Shown here piece after piece: positions 23,705-35,080 of a stretch of DNA of 64,000 nucleotides (positions are counted from its first letter, which is position 1; each line of letters begins with the position of its first letter). The notes under the pieces were generated by a model. The model searched no databases. It had not been told where the DNA came from and was given only the letters and a program-made list of their open reading frames with translations. The translations under genes and the position numbers were made by a program. The DNA comes from Sodalis sp. Ffu (lineage in GTDB: Bacteria > Pseudomonadota > Gammaproteobacteria > Enterobacterales > Enterobacteriaceae), in NCBI GenBank assembly GCA_024748595.1, contig CP072944.1, positions 1,311,301-1,375,300 of the forward strand, read 5' to 3'.

Positions 23705-24470
23705 AAGCTTTATTAAATAAATAGAAGTTTTTAATTAATAGAGGGAGATCTGAAATAACATTCATTTTTAATGAATGTTATTTCAGATCTCCCTCTAATT
23801 TTATCTGAGAAAATATAAAATGTTAATGCGATGATAACAAAATTCATTCGCTGGTAATATTGCTCTTGACGCTACTGGGAGTAAATATTTTTGGTGAAGG
23901 TGAAAGGAAAGTCAGAACATACGGTCAGAGAAAATATCAGAATTTGGTGAAGTACCATCTAGTGGTTGATATAATAAATCATGACATTAATCTGGTTTTG
24001 TTTATCGTTAGGTAATGTAACTGATATAGAAGCACGATCCGAACGCTTGCTAAAATATGCTTAAAATAAAATCAACGATGAGGGTTATGATACGCTTAAT
24101 CATGGATAATGAAAAATTAGATTACTTATTTTCTTCCTGATTAAGCAGTCTGCTCTTGGCTGTGTAATGCTGGTAGGAATCAGGAAGTTGCCAATCAACG
24201 TTTAGCAAAAAATAGTGATCACTGGAAACAAAAGGTCGATTATCATATCTGTTTTCTGGTAGATAACAGTTATGTTATGAGTAAAACGACTATGCAGCGG
24301 ACTCTTGACATTAAAAATTATGGTATCAAATTAATGGCGAAAGATGTGGTTATGATACGCGTCATTGAATAAAATAACTCAGTTTCGTCATCATAGTAAA
24401 TGATTTAAACGATCTTTAATAATGATTTTTTTAATAAAAAAGCTTCAACGGAAAATTTTATTCAATGAAG
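23705..24470 (+). mobile_element. IS903-group relic with readable transposase fragments
   Basis: Left terminal repeat remnant near 23708. From about 23850 the plus strand reads, across frameshifts, a FGEGERKVRTYGQRKYQNLVK stretch, then VVDIINHDINLV, then GNVTDIEA, EGYDTLNHG, GRNQEVANQRLAKNSDHWKQ and ASLNKIT. These correspond in order to the FGEGEWKVRQHG, AVDSNTHEIICA, NNVTDSEA, GAYDTRLCH, ADRNRAVANQRM and ALNKMT segments of IS903 transposase. The first third is deleted. The best-preserved plus-strand copy in the window; a 27-bp palindrome lies between its left end and the gene. Confidence 0.85.
23740..23796. repeat. Perfect 27-bp inverted repeat with 3-nt loop
   Basis: Arms 23740-23766 and 23770-23796 are exact complements (begins agagggagatctgaaataac), loop ttt 23767-23769. 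Much longer than a terminator stem and without a following T-run. Sits just inside the left end of an IS relic. Confidence 0.95.
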
Positions 24471-24901
24471 TTAATGTTGGGCAAAGTTAAAATGCTGCCA
24501 TTTGGCATCTACCAAGTGTTCGTAGCTCGACTTATGTTATATTTTAACTGAGTTTAAAGTACCGTTTTAATTGGGCTATGACTGGTAGTCACGTAGAGAA
24601 CGGTATAGATACAGTAGTGGCTTGCTGATAAGGGGATGAAACATATACGTAATAAGGTTCCTTTTTAGTCGTGATCTTTAAATTGCTGCTATTGTCAGTA
24701 GCTTTTTTGTTGGTTGATTTTCTTAATTTGTTGGATTGATTATGAGTGTCAATGATTGGTTAGTTGGTGTTGATTTATAAGCCTCAAACTCACAGACATC
24801 AGGTGTTAGAGTTATCTATTGGTTGTTTGCCAGGAATAAAAAAGGATTTGGACAGCTATAGTTCCTTCTAACGTTGTCAACAAGGCATTAATGGAGATAC
24901 C

Positions 24902-26401
24902 ATGGATATCAGCTTCTTTTATGGTGTAATTGGCGCACTGGTAGGTGCATTGAGCGTCTGGTTTATCGTCGATATGAAACAACAAAAACGGCATCTTGAG
25001 AGTGAAGCTGAACGGGTCAGTCATGAACATGCGCTGCAAGCGGCGCGTCAGCAGGTTGAGCAGCAGATACGCGATAGTGAATTGGTGCAACGTGAATTAT
25101 ATGGTCGTTTGGCTGTAGCTGAAGAGCGCATGGCATCGCTCATGCATTTTCGCCAGGAGTGCGAGCAACTTAATCAGGAACTTCTTAGTCAGCGTGAAAT
25201 CAATAGCAGTCAGGTAACAGAACTCAGGGAGCTTACTATTCGTTTAGAAGAAACTCGGCAGGCTGCAGAGGAGAAGCAGCGTTTGCTGATTAACAGTGAG
25301 CAAAGATTATCAACGCAGTTTGAAAATTTGGCCAACCGTATTTTTGAACAAAGCGGACGGAAAGTAGATGAGCAAAATCGTCATAGCCTTGATCGGTTAT
25401 TAGTTCCGCTGCGTGAACAGCTGGACAGTTTCCGTCGTCAAGTGCAGGATAGTTTCAGTCAAGAAGCGTGTGAGCGCCATACGCTCACTCATGAGATTCG
25501 AAACTTGCAACAGCTTAATGCGCAAATGACTCAGGAGGCGGTTAATCTAACTCGCGCGCTAAAGGGTAATAATAAAACTCAGGGCAATTGGGGTGAGGTA
25601 GTCTTGAGCAGAGTACTGGAAGCCTCTGGGCTGCGTGAAGGCCACGAATTCCAGACTCAAGTCAGTATTCAGCAGGCTGATGGTCGGCGCTTGCAACCAG
25701 ATGTAGTGGTGCGTTTGCCTCAGGGTAAGGATGTGGTGATTGACTCCAAAATGTCGCTGGTGGCATATGAGCGCTATTTTAATAGCGATAATGAAGCTGC
25801 CCGTCAGCTTGCGCTCACCGAGCACGTCCATTCGTTGCGAGCACATATGAAACTGTTAGGAAAAAAAGATTATCAACAGTTGCCCAATTTACGAACACTG
25901 GATTATGTATTGATGTTTGTGCCGGTTGAGCCTGCTTTCATGGTGGCTATCGATAAACATCCGGAGCTTATAAGCGAGGCGTTAGTGCATAACATTATGC
26001 TAGTCAGTCCGACCACTCTGTTGGTGGCGTTACGCACTATCAATAATTTATGGCGTTACGAGCATCAGAGCCGCAACGCTCAGCATATCGCTGAGCGGGC
26101 GGCGCGTTTGTACGATAAGTTACGGCGATTTGTTGACGATATAAATAGCCTTGGGCAAAGTCTTGATAAAGCGCAAGTTAGCTATAGGTTGGCAAGAAAT
26201 AAATTATCTGAAGGGCATGGGAATATCATTAGCCAGGCAGAAGAATTTCGTGCTCTTGGGGTGGAGGTTAAACGCCCAATTTTGCCAATGACGATGTCGA
26301 CCAATGCTCAGTTTTCTTTTTCCGAGCGGACCGTTGGTCTGCAATTATTCAATGGAGATATGTTGAATAATGCGCAGGACTGTACATCAGATCTTGGTTA
26401 A
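24902..26401 (+). CDS. rmuC: DNA recombination protein RmuC
   Basis: Membrane-anchored predicted nuclease that limits inversions at short inverted repeats. 499 aa. N-terminal membrane segment (residues about 6-23, GVIGALVGALSVWFIVDM), then a long coiled coil rich in Glu/Gln/Arg (about 30-190), then the RmuC nuclease-like domain: GNWGEVVLSRVLEASGLREGHEFQTQ, PDVVVRLPQGKDVVIDSKMSLVAYERY (about 265-292) and FVPVEPAFMVAI. The C-terminus extends about 25 aa beyond E. coli RmuC. First gene of the rmuC-ubiE-ubiJ-ubiB group. Confidence 0.95.
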   Translation: MDISFFYGVIGALVGALSVWFIVDMKQQKRHLESEAERVSHEHALQAARQQVEQQIRDSELVQRELYGRLAVAEERMASLMHFRQECEQLNQELLSQREINSSQVTELRELTIRLEETRQAAEEKQRLLINSEQRLSTQFENLANRIFEQSGRKVDEQNRHSLDRLLVPLREQLDSFRRQVQDSFSQEACERHTLTHEIRNLQQLNAQMTQEAVNLTRALKGNNKTQGNWGEVVLSRVLEASGLREGHEFQTQVSIQQADGRRLQPDVVVRLPQGKDVVIDSKMSLVAYERYFNSDNEAARQLALTEHVHSLRAHMKLLGKKDYQQLPNLRTLDYVLMFVPVEPAFMVAIDKHPELISEALVHNIMLVSPTTLLVALRTINNLWRYEHQSRNAQHIAERAARLYDKLRRFVDDINSLGQSLDKAQVSYRLARNKLSEGHGNIISQAEEFRALGVEVKRPILPMTMSTNAQFSFSERTVGLQLFNGDMLNNAQDCTSDLG

Positions 26402-26483
26402 AACTTTTGTGGGCATCGGATGGGCGGGATGATTGATGTTAAAACGTCAGATGCATTGATTAACTGATTGAGTAGGATACGAT

Positions 26484-27242
26484 ATGGCAGATGAAAATAA
26501 ACATGAAACAACCTACTTTGGTTTCCGCACTGTAACAAAAGATCAGAAAGCATTAATGGTGGCGGATGTATTTCATTCTGTCGCTGCAAAATATGATCTG
26601 ATGAACGATTTGATGTCGTTCGGCATTCACCGTATCTGGAAACGTTTTGCGATACAATACAGCGGAGTCCGTCGTGGACAGCAAGTATTGGATTTGGCCG
26701 GAGGCACCGGCGATCTAACTGCTAAATTTTCTCGACTGGTGGGCGAGCAGGGAGAGGTAGTGCTAATGGATATCAACGATTCCATGCTAAAAGTAGGACG
26801 TGAAAAGCTGCGGAATCGAGGTATTCTTGGTAACGTCAGTTACGTGCAGGCCAACGCTGAAACATTGCCTTTCTTAGATGATGTTTTTGATTGCATCATT
26901 ATTTCATTTGGCCTTCGTAATATCACAGAAAAAGAGTTAGCACTGCGCTCCATATACCGAGTTTTGAAACCCGGTGGTCGGCTTTTAATCCTTGAATTTT
27001 CCACGCTGTTGTTCAAGCCGCTGAAGAAAGTTTACGATCTCTACTCTTTCCATGTCCTGCCCAAGATCGGTGCAATGGTTGCTCGTGATGCCGACAGTTA
27101 TCGTTATTTAGCGGAATCTATCCGAATGCATCCGGATCAGGAGATCTTAAAGTCAATGATGTTGGATGCAGGTTTTGGTAGCGTCGAATATTTCAATATG
27201 ACCTGTGGTATCGTAGCGTTGCACCGTGGTTATAAATTCTGA
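26484..27242 (+). CDS. ubiE: Ubiquinone/menaquinone biosynthesis C-methyltransferase UbiE
   Basis: SAM-dependent C-methylation of 2-polyprenyl-6-methoxy-benzoquinol (ubiquinone) and demethylmenaquinol. 252 aa (E. coli 251). Motifs: [24 protein letters not shown] at about 32-55, SAM motif [13 protein letters not shown] (about 69-80), NAETLPF, ISFGLRN, and [14 protein letters not shown]. The SD-like aggatac precedes the ATG. Followed by ubiJ after 12 bp. Confidence 0.97.
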   Translation: MADENKHETTYFGFRTVTKDQKALMVADVFHSVAAKYDLMNDLMSFGIHRIWKRFAIQYSGVRRGQQVLDLAGGTGDLTAKFSRLVGEQGEVVLMDINDSMLKVGREKLRNRGILGNVSYVQANAETLPFLDDVFDCIIISFGLRNITEKELALRSIYRVLKPGGRLLILEFSTLLFKPLKKVYDLYSFHVLPKIGAMVARDADSYRYLAESIRMHPDQEILKSMMLDAGFGSVEYFNMTCGIVALHRGYKF

Positions 27243-27254
27243 TTGGGAAATGAC

Positions 27255-27860
27255 ATGCTGATGATGCTATTGATAAGTGCCGCGCTAGAGAAGGTTCTTC
27301 AATATTTACTTTACCAGGACCGAGTTATGTTAATCGCCTGTCAGCGTTTGAAAGGTAAAATTTTACGAATTGAATTAGTTGAACTAGATATTCCTATTAT
27401 TTTGGTTTTTGGTGATCTTCAAGTGGATGTTCTTAATTCCTGGGATGATATAGCGGATTGCACAGTTCGGGTGCGTTTCACCAGGTTATCGCCGGTTCGG
27501 GAATATCAGCGTTTGATGCAGCTTATCAAACAGGGTGATCTAGATGTGGATGGCGATTTACAATTGGTTCAGCAGTTGGTGGCGCTGCTGGATATGATTG
27601 AGTTTGATGCGGCCGAACTGCTAGCACCCTGGATGGGTGATGTGGCTGCAGAATATATTACTCGAATGATAATGCGTCAAGTGACCGCTATTCAGCGTCG
27701 AGTGCGTATCGGCCAGGAATTGTTGACTTGGGGGATTATTGATGAGTGGCGATTGGTGCCCTCTACGTTTGAATTGGCGGGTTTTTGCAGGGAAGTAGAT
27801 GAAGTAGATCAGGCCGAAGAGCGTCAGGCGTCCCGTTTGAAAAAATTGGAGGCAAGTTGA
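27255..27860 (+). CDS. ubiJ: Ubiquinone biosynthesis accessory factor UbiJ
   Basis: Lipid-binding SCP2-type accessory factor of the Ubi complex, needed for aerobic ubiquinone synthesis. 201 aa from ATG 27255 ([22 protein letters not shown]), aligning with the enteric N-terminus; an in-frame TTG four codons earlier is less likely. Conserved features: [73 protein letters not shown], and a charged C-terminal coiled segment ending RLKKLEAS. Overlaps the ubiB start by 4 bp, so translation is coupled. Confidence 0.95.
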   Translation: MLMMLLISAALEKVLQYLLYQDRVMLIACQRLKGKILRIELVELDIPIILVFGDLQVDVLNSWDDIADCTVRVRFTRLSPVREYQRLMQLIKQGDLDVDGDLQLVQQLVALLDMIEFDAAELLAPWMGDVAAEYITRMIMRQVTAIQRRVRIGQELLTWGIIDEWRLVPSTFELAGFCREVDEVDQAEERQASRLKKLEAS

Positions 27861-29497
27861 TGATTTTTTGTGAGGTACGGCGCCTCTATTTAATTATCCG
27901 TGTGATGCTTAGCTATGGGCTGGATGAATTTATTCCGAAGACGCGACTGACTTTGCCGTTATGGATGGGACGCCAACTGCTATTTTGGATGACGAATAAA
28001 CATTCCCATAAAATGTTAGGAGAACGTTTGCGTTTGGCTTTGCAGGAACTGGGGCCGGTATGGATTAAGTTCGGTCAAATGCTTTCTACTCGTCGTGATT
28101 TATTCCCGCTGGTTATCGTCGATCAGCTTGTCCTGCTACAAGATCGTGTGCAGCCCTTTGATGGAGCGCAGGCGCGCGCACATATTGAATGCGCTATGGG
28201 TCGTCCTTTGGAAACTTGGTTTGACGATTTTCAACAGGAGCCTCTGGCATCTGCTTCTATCTCACAGGTTCATACTGCCCGACTGAAAAAAAATGGCAAA
28301 GAGGTGGTGATTAAAGTAATCCGTCCGGATATTTTGCCGATGATTAAGGACGATATGCGTTTGATGTACAGGTTAGCCAGTTGGTTACCAAGATTGCTGC
28401 CAGACGGCAGACGGCTGCGTCCTGTGGAAGTAGTATCGGAATATGAAAAAATTCTTCTGGATGAACTGAACCTGCTGCGCGAAGCCGCCAACGCTATTCA
28501 ACTGAGACGAAATTTTGAGAGCAGTACGATGCTTTATATCCCAGAAGTGTATCCAGATTACTGCAGTGAAAGCATGATGGTTATGGAGCGCATTTACGGT
28601 GTACCGGTCCATGATGTGGCGGCATTGGAGATGCAGGGCACCAATATGAAGTTGTTGGCGGAGCGTGGGGTGCAGGTTTTTTTCACTCAGGTGTTTCGTG
28701 ATAGTTTTTTTCATGGTGATATGCATCCTGGTAATATTTTTGTTAGCTATGAGCATCCAGAAAATCCCCAATATATCGGTATTGACTGTGGTATCGTTGG
28801 ATCGTTAAATAAAGAGGATAAGCGCTACTTAGCGGAAAATTTTATTGCTTTTTTTAATCGTGACTATTGCAAGGTAGCTGAGTTGCATGTAAACTCAGGA
28901 TGGGTCCCAGCAGATACCAATGTTGAAGACTTCGAATTTGCTATTCGCACGGTTTGTGAACCAATTTTTGAAAAACCACTTGCAGAAATTTCTTTTGGTA
29001 ACGTATTGTTAAATTTATTCAATACTGCACGTCGTTTCAATATGGAGCTGCAGCCGCAGTTGGTCTTGCTGCAAAAAACGTTGCTGTATATTGAAGGGGT
29101 AGGGCGGCAGCTCTATCCGCAGTTGGATTTATGGAAAACGGCTAAGCCATTTTTAGAAGAGTGGATTAAAGATCAGGTGGGCATGCGTGCGATTCTGCAT
29201 GCATTAAAAGAAAAGGCCCCTTACTGGGCAGAGAAACTTCCCGAATTACCAGAACTGGTCTATGAAGGTTTGAAGCATCATAGTTTGCTGCAAAAGAGCA
29301 TCACTCGGCTCACGCTAGAGATAAGCTGCCAGCGTGTGCGTCAAGGGCAGGCCAAGTTTTTGTTCGGTATCGGGGCTACGCTACTTCTAAATGGCAGTTT
29401 TTTATTTTCACAGGGCAATGATATGGGTTCGTTACCTGCCTGGCTTATAGTTATCGGTATTGTCAGTTGGATTATAGGTTGGAAGCGTACTGCATAA
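27857..29497 (+). CDS. ubiB: Ubiquinone biosynthesis kinase-like ATPase UbiB
   Basis: Atypical protein-kinase-like ATPase of the UbiB/ADCK family, membrane-associated, required for ubiquinone synthesis. 546 aa, identical in length to E. coli UbiB. The KxGQ motif is [16 protein letters not shown] (about 70-85), the A-rich loop reads [15 protein letters not shown], the ATP lysine lies in [12 protein letters not shown], the catalytic region is [14 protein letters not shown] (His-Gly-Asp) and the metal-binding Asp is in [11 protein letters not shown]. Two C-terminal hydrophobic segments (about 505-543) anchor it. The tatABC genes that follow it in enterics are missing. Confidence 0.97.
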   Translation: MMIFCEVRRLYLIIRVMLSYGLDEFIPKTRLTLPLWMGRQLLFWMTNKHSHKMLGERLRLALQELGPVWIKFGQMLSTRRDLFPLVIVDQLVLLQDRVQPFDGAQARAHIECAMGRPLETWFDDFQQEPLASASISQVHTARLKKNGKEVVIKVIRPDILPMIKDDMRLMYRLASWLPRLLPDGRRLRPVEVVSEYEKILLDELNLLREAANAIQLRRNFESSTMLYIPEVYPDYCSESMMVMERIYGVPVHDVAALEMQGTNMKLLAERGVQVFFTQVFRDSFFHGDMHPGNIFVSYEHPENPQYIGIDCGIVGSLNKEDKRYLAENFIAFFNRDYCKVAELHVNSGWVPADTNVEDFEFAIRTVCEPIFEKPLAEISFGNVLLNLFNTARRFNMELQPQLVLLQKTLLYIEGVGRQLYPQLDLWKTAKPFLEEWIKDQVGMRAILHALKEKAPYWAEKLPELPELVYEGLKHHSLLQKSITRLTLEISCQRVRQGQAKFLFGIGATLLLNGSFLFSQGNDMGSLPAWLIVIGIVSWIIGWKRTA

Positions 29498-30694
29498 GCC
29501 ACCGATTAAACAATAATCTGTATCTCTCTTGCAGAGTCAACTTTCGTAGTTTTGATTAAGATTTAGGCACGTTATTATAATTATTTAAAAATATTTAACA
29601 ACTCCATAAACGAGGATGACGATCGGATAGAACTGTAGTTGTTTGGATATCAGATCGATATGACACTTAGCTTCGACGGTTAAAAATGAATTAGTAATTA
29701 GTAATAGGAGCTCAAGTTGTAAAACTGTAGGGTTTGATTGAGTGGATTATACTATCCATGATCCATTAGTCATCTATTTAGATGCTATGCACGATAGTGC
29801 AATTTCTGTAGAAGGAAATTGTTAGGCTGAAGATTCATTTATGCTGTTAGGTTGGGCCGACGTAGTGATATCAGAAGATTTGCGCAAAATATCTGTTAGT
29901 TGAGGATTTTTAAAATATAGATATATTGGGTGTATTTTTCCTAAACGCTATTGGCAATCTCTATGTTTACTGTTATTTAAAATAAGTATTTTTGCTATAT
30001 TCTATATCGATAAATGTGGTAGATCGTAATAAGGGAAGGCGTGGTTACGCATGTGAGAAAGATGAGCTAAATAAATTTGATTGGGGAATAAATAAAAGTG
30101 GTTTTAGCAGGTAAGGTATGTTGGATAAATCATATTTTTAAAATAGGGTAGGCATTAATTTTTTAGAAAAATTTTAGTATGTAAAATTATTTATTGCAAA
30201 TACTGTTCACTAATATTCTGTGGTATTAGAGATAAAATTGTTCAAAGCAAGATCTAATGTTTTATTTTGAATAGTGTCTATTCTAAGAGACTTGTAGTCA
30301 TTAAAGTAAATATCAATTGTTGAGTTTTTGATTATGAAGTTAGTATTTTAGCTTTCTTGCTGATGCAGGTATATAAATTGGGAAATTCACAAGAATATTT
30401 TAGGTACAGATACAGTTAAGTTACTAGAATATTAGTAAATCATGTTAATAATAATTTGTCTAATTAGTAATTTTAAGTTTTTGTTTTTTTATTTAATTTG
30501 TTCAACAAAGGTATTAATTAGTATAATATAGGCTTGGTTTTTAGAGCATGAAATTAAAAATATTACAGATAGGTACTAAAATAAATGTCTTATAACCAAG
30601 ATGCTGGTATTTGTCTAATGTTGGTTATTGCATCATTAAATCGGCGAAAAAGGCTACGTACGAATTACCTTTTGGCAGAAACCTTTTTGTAGTA
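29498..30694. other. Gene-free spacer where tat genes would be expected
   Basis: About 1.2 kb of AT-rich DNA. Besides the dispersed repeat at 29871-30086 I see no gene or recognisable remnant; no TatA or TatC sequence could be read in any frame. Confidence 0.5.
29871..30086 (-). repeat. Dispersed repeat of unknown nature, copy 2
   Basis: Reverse-complement partner of 18905-19128. Both copies keep the same block order over about 215 bp with scattered differences, so they derive from one ancestor and not from chance AT similarity. Not related to the IS903-type relics as far as I can see. Confidence 0.7.
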
Positions 30695-30727
30695 ATCCCT
30701 GCAAGTTCGATTGAAAACTGCAGGGAT
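30695..30727. terminator. Hairpin downstream of metE
   Basis: 9-bp perfect stem, atccctgca (30695-30703) with tgcagggat (30719-30727), about 180 bp past the metE stop. A T-run is weak on both strands, so its role as metE terminator is tentative. Confidence 0.4.
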
Positions 30728-30909
30728 ATTTTGATTTAGCGGTGTATTCCTCAAATTTTCTCATCCAACGAGAGGCTTTATTGAGGTTTGCCATTTTGTA
30801 TTTTATCGTTGTTGATGCTGGAAATAATAACGGTAGCGTTTCATTGCTCGTTTTTCTACTCATATTCTTTTGAATACCTGAATGGCGATTGGGCGGAAAG
30901 CCACGGCGA

Positions 30910-33189
30910 TTATAGTTGTTTTTCGCGTAATTTTTTGGCTGCAGTAACCATATTAGTCAGCGCTTTGCGAATTTCTGGCCAGGAGCGTGTCTTCAGACCG
31001 CAGTCAGGGTTTACCCACAGGCGTTCCGCTGGAATAAGCTGGGCTGCTTTACGCAGCAGCTCAATTATCCGTTCTTCACTTGGTATGTTTAGCGAGTGGA
31101 CGTCATACACGCCGAGGCCAATTTCGTTGGGGTAGTTAAACTCCTTAAATATTTCTAGAAGTTCCATATTTGAACGGGATGTTTCAATTGTGATAACATC
31201 CGCATCCAGTGCTGTGATAGCATCGAGAATATCGTTAAATTTACAGTAACACATATGGGTGTGAATCTGAGTTTCATCTCTAGCCACTGATGCATTCAGT
31301 CGAAATGCTTCTACTGCCCACTCTAGATACTCGAGCCAGGCAGAGTATTTTAACGGTAGGCCTTCACGCAGCGCCGGTTCATCGATTTGTATAATGCCGA
31401 TGCCAGCTTGTTCGAGCTCTACTACTTCATCACGTAATGCTAGAGCGATCTGTCGGGCAATAGTTTTACGGCTTACGTCTTCGCGTGGGAACGACCAGCA
31501 CATAATAGTTACCGGTCCGGTCAACATGCCTTTCACCGGTTTATTGGTCAGTGATTGGGCATAATGCGTCCAATCGACGGTAATGTTCTGAGGACGGCTA
31601 ACATCACCAATAATTACCGGTGGTTTAACGCAGCGTGAACCGTAGCTTTGTACCCAACCATTTTGAGTAATAACAAATCCGTCCAGATGCTCGCCGAAAT
31701 ATTCCACCATATCATTGCGTTCGGCTTCGCCGTGTACCAGCACATCTAACCCCAATAGTTCTTGTTCAGCAATTGCTCGCTTGATGTGCTCGTTGATTTC
31801 GGTGCGGTAACGGTCACTGTCCAGATTACCGCATTTGAAATTAAAGCGCAGATCGCGTATTTCTGTGGTCTGCGGGAAGGAGCCGATGGTGGTTGTAGGC
31901 CAAGACGGTAAATTAAAACGCTTCCGTTGAAGTTTGAGTCGAGCTTTATAAAGTTGCTGACGTTGACTGTCATTGTTGGTTATATTCTCAAGACGCTTTT
32001 TCACCTGTGGGTTATGTTTTTTGCTAGAGTGGAGGTATGCGCGAATCGGAGCGCTATAATCGATCAAAGCGGCCTGTTGCTCGTCATCTGGTTGATTTAG
32101 TGCAGCGCGCAATAGCCCCAGTTCGGTGCATTTTTGCAGCGCAAAGGCGAGCCAGCTTTTGACTTCATCATCCAGTTGTGTTTCGGAATTTAGGTCGATC
32201 GGACTGTGCAACAAAGAGCAGGAAGATCCCACCCAAAGTTCACGCTGCCCCACTAGCGGACGCAATTGTTCAAACCATCTTTGTAGATCGGCGCGCCAGA
32301 CGTTACGGCCATTGATGATGCCCGCAGATAGTACCCAATCAGCCGGTAACTGACGATGCAGGGCATTCAGATCGTCATGTCCTGCCACCAGATCCACATG
32401 TAGTCCCTGTACTGGCAACGTGGTGATGATATCTAAATGATGGTTGATACTATCAAAATAAGTAGTCAGCAGCAGTTTGGTTTGTCCCTGCAATTGCGTA
32501 TAAGCGTCGCGATAAGCTTCACGCCACGCCGTCGGTAGCTCCAGCACTAGCGCTGGTTCATCTATTTGTACCCAGCTGACCCTCCGCTTTACCAGTTTAC
32601 CCAGTATCTGCTGATACACTGGCAGCAGTGCTGGAAGCAGCGATAAGCGATCAAAAGTTTTGCCCTTCACTTTACCAAGCCATAGGTAGCTGAGCGGCCC
32701 AAGCAGCACTGGCTTAATTTGGTATTTCAGAGCCAGTGCTTCGTCCACTTCATCTAACAACTGAGTCCAACCTAGGCTAAATTGTTGGCCAATGGTAAAC
32801 TCAGGCACTATATAGTGATAATTAGTATTAAACCATTTGGTCATCTCGGAGGCGGCGGAAGGTTCGTTGTTTGACTTGCCCCCGCGGCAGATGCGGAATA
32901 ATGTATCTATATTATTGTCTGTATAGCCATTATAACGGTGTCGAGTCTGCACGTTGTTCATCATCAGGCTGGTGGTCAAGACATGATCATACCAGGCGAA
33001 ATCACCTACTGGCAGCAGATCAATTCCAGCGTTTTTTTGTTGTTGCCAGTGACGTACACGCAATTCGCTGCCGATTTTCAATAAAAGCTTCTGGCTGATA
33101 TTATCAGACCAGTAACTTTCTTGTGCTTTTTTTAATTCTCGGTGTAAGCCGATGCGCGGAAAACCCAGCGTGTGACTCAGAATTGTCAT
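30910..33189 (-). CDS. metE: Cobalamin-independent methionine synthase MetE
   Basis: Transfers methyl from 5-methyltetrahydropteroyltri-glutamate to homocysteine, the last step of methionine synthesis without B12. 759 aa, full length (E. coli 753). N-terminal half: [21 protein letters not shown] (about 7-27) and [14 protein letters not shown]-terminal half: [57 protein letters not shown]. Zinc-binding residues are visible as HTHMCYCKF (His and Cys) and NPDCGLKTR (Cys). Divergent from metR with MetR-type boxes between. Retention of this large gene implies selection for methionine supply. Confidence 0.97.
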   Translation of the reverse strand: MTILSHTLGFPRIGLHRELKKAQESYWSDNISQKLLLKIGSELRVRHWQQQKNAGIDLLPVGDFAWYDHVLTTSLMMNNVQTRHRYNGYTDNNIDTLFRICRGGKSNNEPSAASEMTKWFNTNYHYIVPEFTIGQQFSLGWTQLLDEVDEALALKYQIKPVLLGPLSYLWLGKVKGKTFDRLSLLPALLPVYQQILGKLVKRRVSWVQIDEPALVLELPTAWREAYRDAYTQLQGQTKLLLTTYFDSINHHLDIITTLPVQGLHVDLVAGHDDLNALHRQLPADWVLSAGIINGRNVWRADLQRWFEQLRPLVGQRELWVGSSCSLLHSPIDLNSETQLDDEVKSWLAFALQKCTELGLLRAALNQPDDEQQAALIDYSAPIRAYLHSSKKHNPQVKKRLENITNNDSQRQQLYKARLKLQRKRFNLPSWPTTTIGSFPQTTEIRDLRFNFKCGNLDSDRYRTEINEHIKRAIAEQELLGLDVLVHGEAERNDMVEYFGEHLDGFVITQNGWVQSYGSRCVKPPVIIGDVSRPQNITVDWTHYAQSLTNKPVKGMLTGPVTIMCWSFPREDVSRKTIARQIALALRDEVVELEQAGIGIIQIDEPALREGLPLKYSAWLEYLEWAVEAFRLNASVARDETQIHTHMCYCKFNDILDAITALDADVITIETSRSNMELLEIFKEFNYPNEIGLGVYDVHSLNIPSEERIIELLRKAAQLIPAERLWVNPDCGLKTRSWPEIRKALTNMVTAAKKLREKQL

Positions 33190-33252
33190 TATCTTCTCTC
33201 ATTTTAGACTTCCAAATGTTTTATAATGGCCATGTAGTGTATTATGCACAAG

Positions 33253-33287
33253 TGTAAATTATTCACTTTTTAGGTGAAATACTTTCA
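33253..33287. promoter_or_regulatory. Two MetR-type operator boxes in the metE-metR gap
   Basis: The published MetR consensus is TGAANNTNNTTCA. On the minus strand, 33275-33287 is a perfect match (tgaaagtatttca) that reaches the metR start codon; 33253-33265 (tgtaaattattca) matches at all but one position. They are spaced 22 bp centre to centre, about two helical turns. The arrangement fits activation of metE and autorepression of metR. Confidence 0.8.
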
Positions 33288-34192
33288 TGATCGAATTTAA
33301 ACATTTGCGAACACTACAGGCATTGCGAAATAGCGGCTCGTTGGCTGCTGCTGCAGTGCAGCTTCATCAGACTCAATCGTCGTTGTCCCATCAGTGCAGT
33401 ATTCTGGAGCAACGACTCGGTTTCTTGCTTTTTATCCGTAAAAGTCAACCACTGTATTTCACCCCTCAGGGAAAAATCTTGCTGCAATTGGCCGAGCAAG
33501 TTCTGCCGCAGATGCAGCATGCGTTGCAGACTTGCCAGCAACCTCATCATGCCACCTTGCGTTTGGCTATTGAGTGCCATAGTTGTATCCAGTGGTTGAC
33601 GCCGTCTTTGACGAAATTTCACGAAGAGTGGCCACAGGTACAAATGGATTTTCGCTCTGGCATGACCTTCGATCCGCAACCGGCCCTTCAACAAGGAGAG
33701 CTAGATTTAGTGCTAACTTCTGATATTTTGCCTCGCAGTGGCCTCTATTACGCGCCGATATTTGATTACGAAGTACGATTGGTACTGGCACCAGCTCATC
33801 CACTGGCGCTCCAATTAGTTATTTCACCTAACGACTTAGTTGAAGAAACTTTGCTTATCTATCCTGTGCAGCGTAATCGCTTGGATATTTGGCGCTACTT
33901 CCTGCAACCGGCAGGCATCAGTCCGATGCTAAAGACTGTGGACAATACGTTGCTACTGATGCAGATGGTCTCCGCGCGCATGGGTATTTCTGCGCTACCG
34001 CATTGGGTTGTGGAAAGTTTTGAACGACAAGGTCTTATAGCTACCAGACAGCTAGGGACAGGTCTATGGAGCCGTCTGTATGCTGCGGTGCGCACCGGTG
34101 AGCAACTGCAGCCGGTAATCAAAGCGTTTATCCGTTCAACATATCAACATGCTTGTACACATATGTCTTATGTGCGGGTTGCAAACATCTAA
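33287..34192 (+). CDS. metR: LysR-family regulator of methionine biosynthesis MetR
   Basis: Homocysteine-responsive activator of metE and related genes. 301 aa, about 15 shorter than E. coli MetR at the C-terminus. LysR winged-helix N-terminus: [44 protein letters not shown] (about 5-48). The effector domain keeps [18 protein letters not shown] and [39 protein letters not shown] 33287 is the natural start; it is divergent from metE. Confidence 0.95.
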   Translation: MIEFKHLRTLQALRNSGSLAAAAVQLHQTQSSLSHQCSILEQRLGFLLFIRKSQPLYFTPQGKILLQLAEQVLPQMQHALQTCQQPHHATLRLAIECHSCIQWLTPSLTKFHEEWPQVQMDFRSGMTFDPQPALQQGELDLVLTSDILPRSGLYYAPIFDYEVRLVLAPAHPLALQLVISPNDLVEETLLIYPVQRNRLDIWRYFLQPAGISPMLKTVDNTLLLMQMVSARMGISALPHWVVESFERQGLIATRQLGTGLWSRLYAAVRTGEQLQPVIKAFIRSTYQHACTHMSYVRVANI

Positions 34193-34439
34193 AGAGTATT
34201 AAACAAATTTGAACTGCTTCATTTAGTTAGTAAGAAGATAGATTAGGATAAAGTGAGACAGAGCTTTGGACAGGATTTTAGATTAAGCATCGTATTCGAC
34301 GATTGTAGTGCATTAGCTTTAAGGATGAGGAGCCTTCTTGATTTGCGCTTTAATAATTATAGATCCAGATGAATAATGATTAGCGAAAATAAAGTATAAT
34401 GCTAAGACACACGGATATAGTATAGCTAACGATTTAAAT
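34193..34439. other. Spacer downstream of metR
   Basis: AT-rich; nothing recognised before the IS relic that begins near 34440. Confidence 0.4.
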
Positions 34440-35080
34440 AAAGCTTTATTGAATAAATTTAGCCTTTTAAGATTTTTTTAATTACAGGTTGTTTATGTCC
34501 ACTGGATATGAGTTTTCTTGCGCATCACAATTTTTGTTGTGGTGGCTCTTTAATTTTTCAGCGTATTTTTTGCAATATTCTAGGTTGTGCTTTTGCATTC
34601 ATTATATTCTCAGCGAGAAGTCAAAGCAGATGATGTATGGTCTGTATGTGTAGTTTTGACCCCCCACAGATTATTTATCTGGCCTTGTATTCTGATTTTT
34701 CACCAAAGACCTTCATAGTAGCGTGAATAGCAATATGATCAATGTTATCGTGTGTTGAATTTTACATTAATGTTTTTTAGCCTGATTAAGAATGTAGGTA
34801 TAAACCATGGTTAAGGTAGATAAATATTTCGTTAACTAAAAAATAAAATATTTATCTACGTGTTAAGCCAAAATTTATTTTCCTATCAATACAGATGTAT
34901 TGTCTATCTCAGAGAGAGTGTACTTTTTCATTCTATTATGCCATGGGCAATGGTTGAGATATCCAATCATAATATCAGTGATCCGCGTTTGATGGAGCCT
35001 TGTTATTATTAGTCTCATTTAGTAATTTTAAATTTTGGTTTTGCCATGAAGATGTTTGTTGTGGAAATTGGTGTCTATCC
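34440..35080 (-). mobile_element. IS903-group relic with clear transposase N-terminus
   Basis: Left terminal repeat remnant gctttattgaataaat near 34442. On the minus strand from about 35047 the transposase start is still legible: MAKPKFKITK, then stops, then GSIKRGSLILWLD, matching MAKQKFKITNW...INRGSLTFWLD of IS903. Internal blocks at 34610-34760 pair with the copy at 18.36-18.48 kb. A 14-bp perfect inverted repeat at 34816-34859 lies inside. About 640 bp of an original roughly 1.06 kb. Confidence 0.85.
34816..34859. repeat. Inverted repeat, 14-bp arms
   Basis: Arms gtagataaatattt (34816-34829) and its exact complement (34846-34859), 16-nt loop, inside an IS relic. Confidence 0.8.

Larger units (their letters stand above)
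23056..23739. other. Gene-free spacer upstream of cysK with repeats
   Basis: AT-rich spacer holding a tandem duplication (23446-23491), a 17-bp palindrome (23600-23637) and the degenerate left end of an IS relic (gctttattaaataaat near 23708-23723). No coding remnant identified. Confidence 0.5.

Noticed and set aside
30654-30863. 69-codon minus-strand ORF just downstream of metE (contains KASRWMRKFEEYTAK)
   Set aside because: Short, overlaps a hairpin, no family recognised; could be chance.
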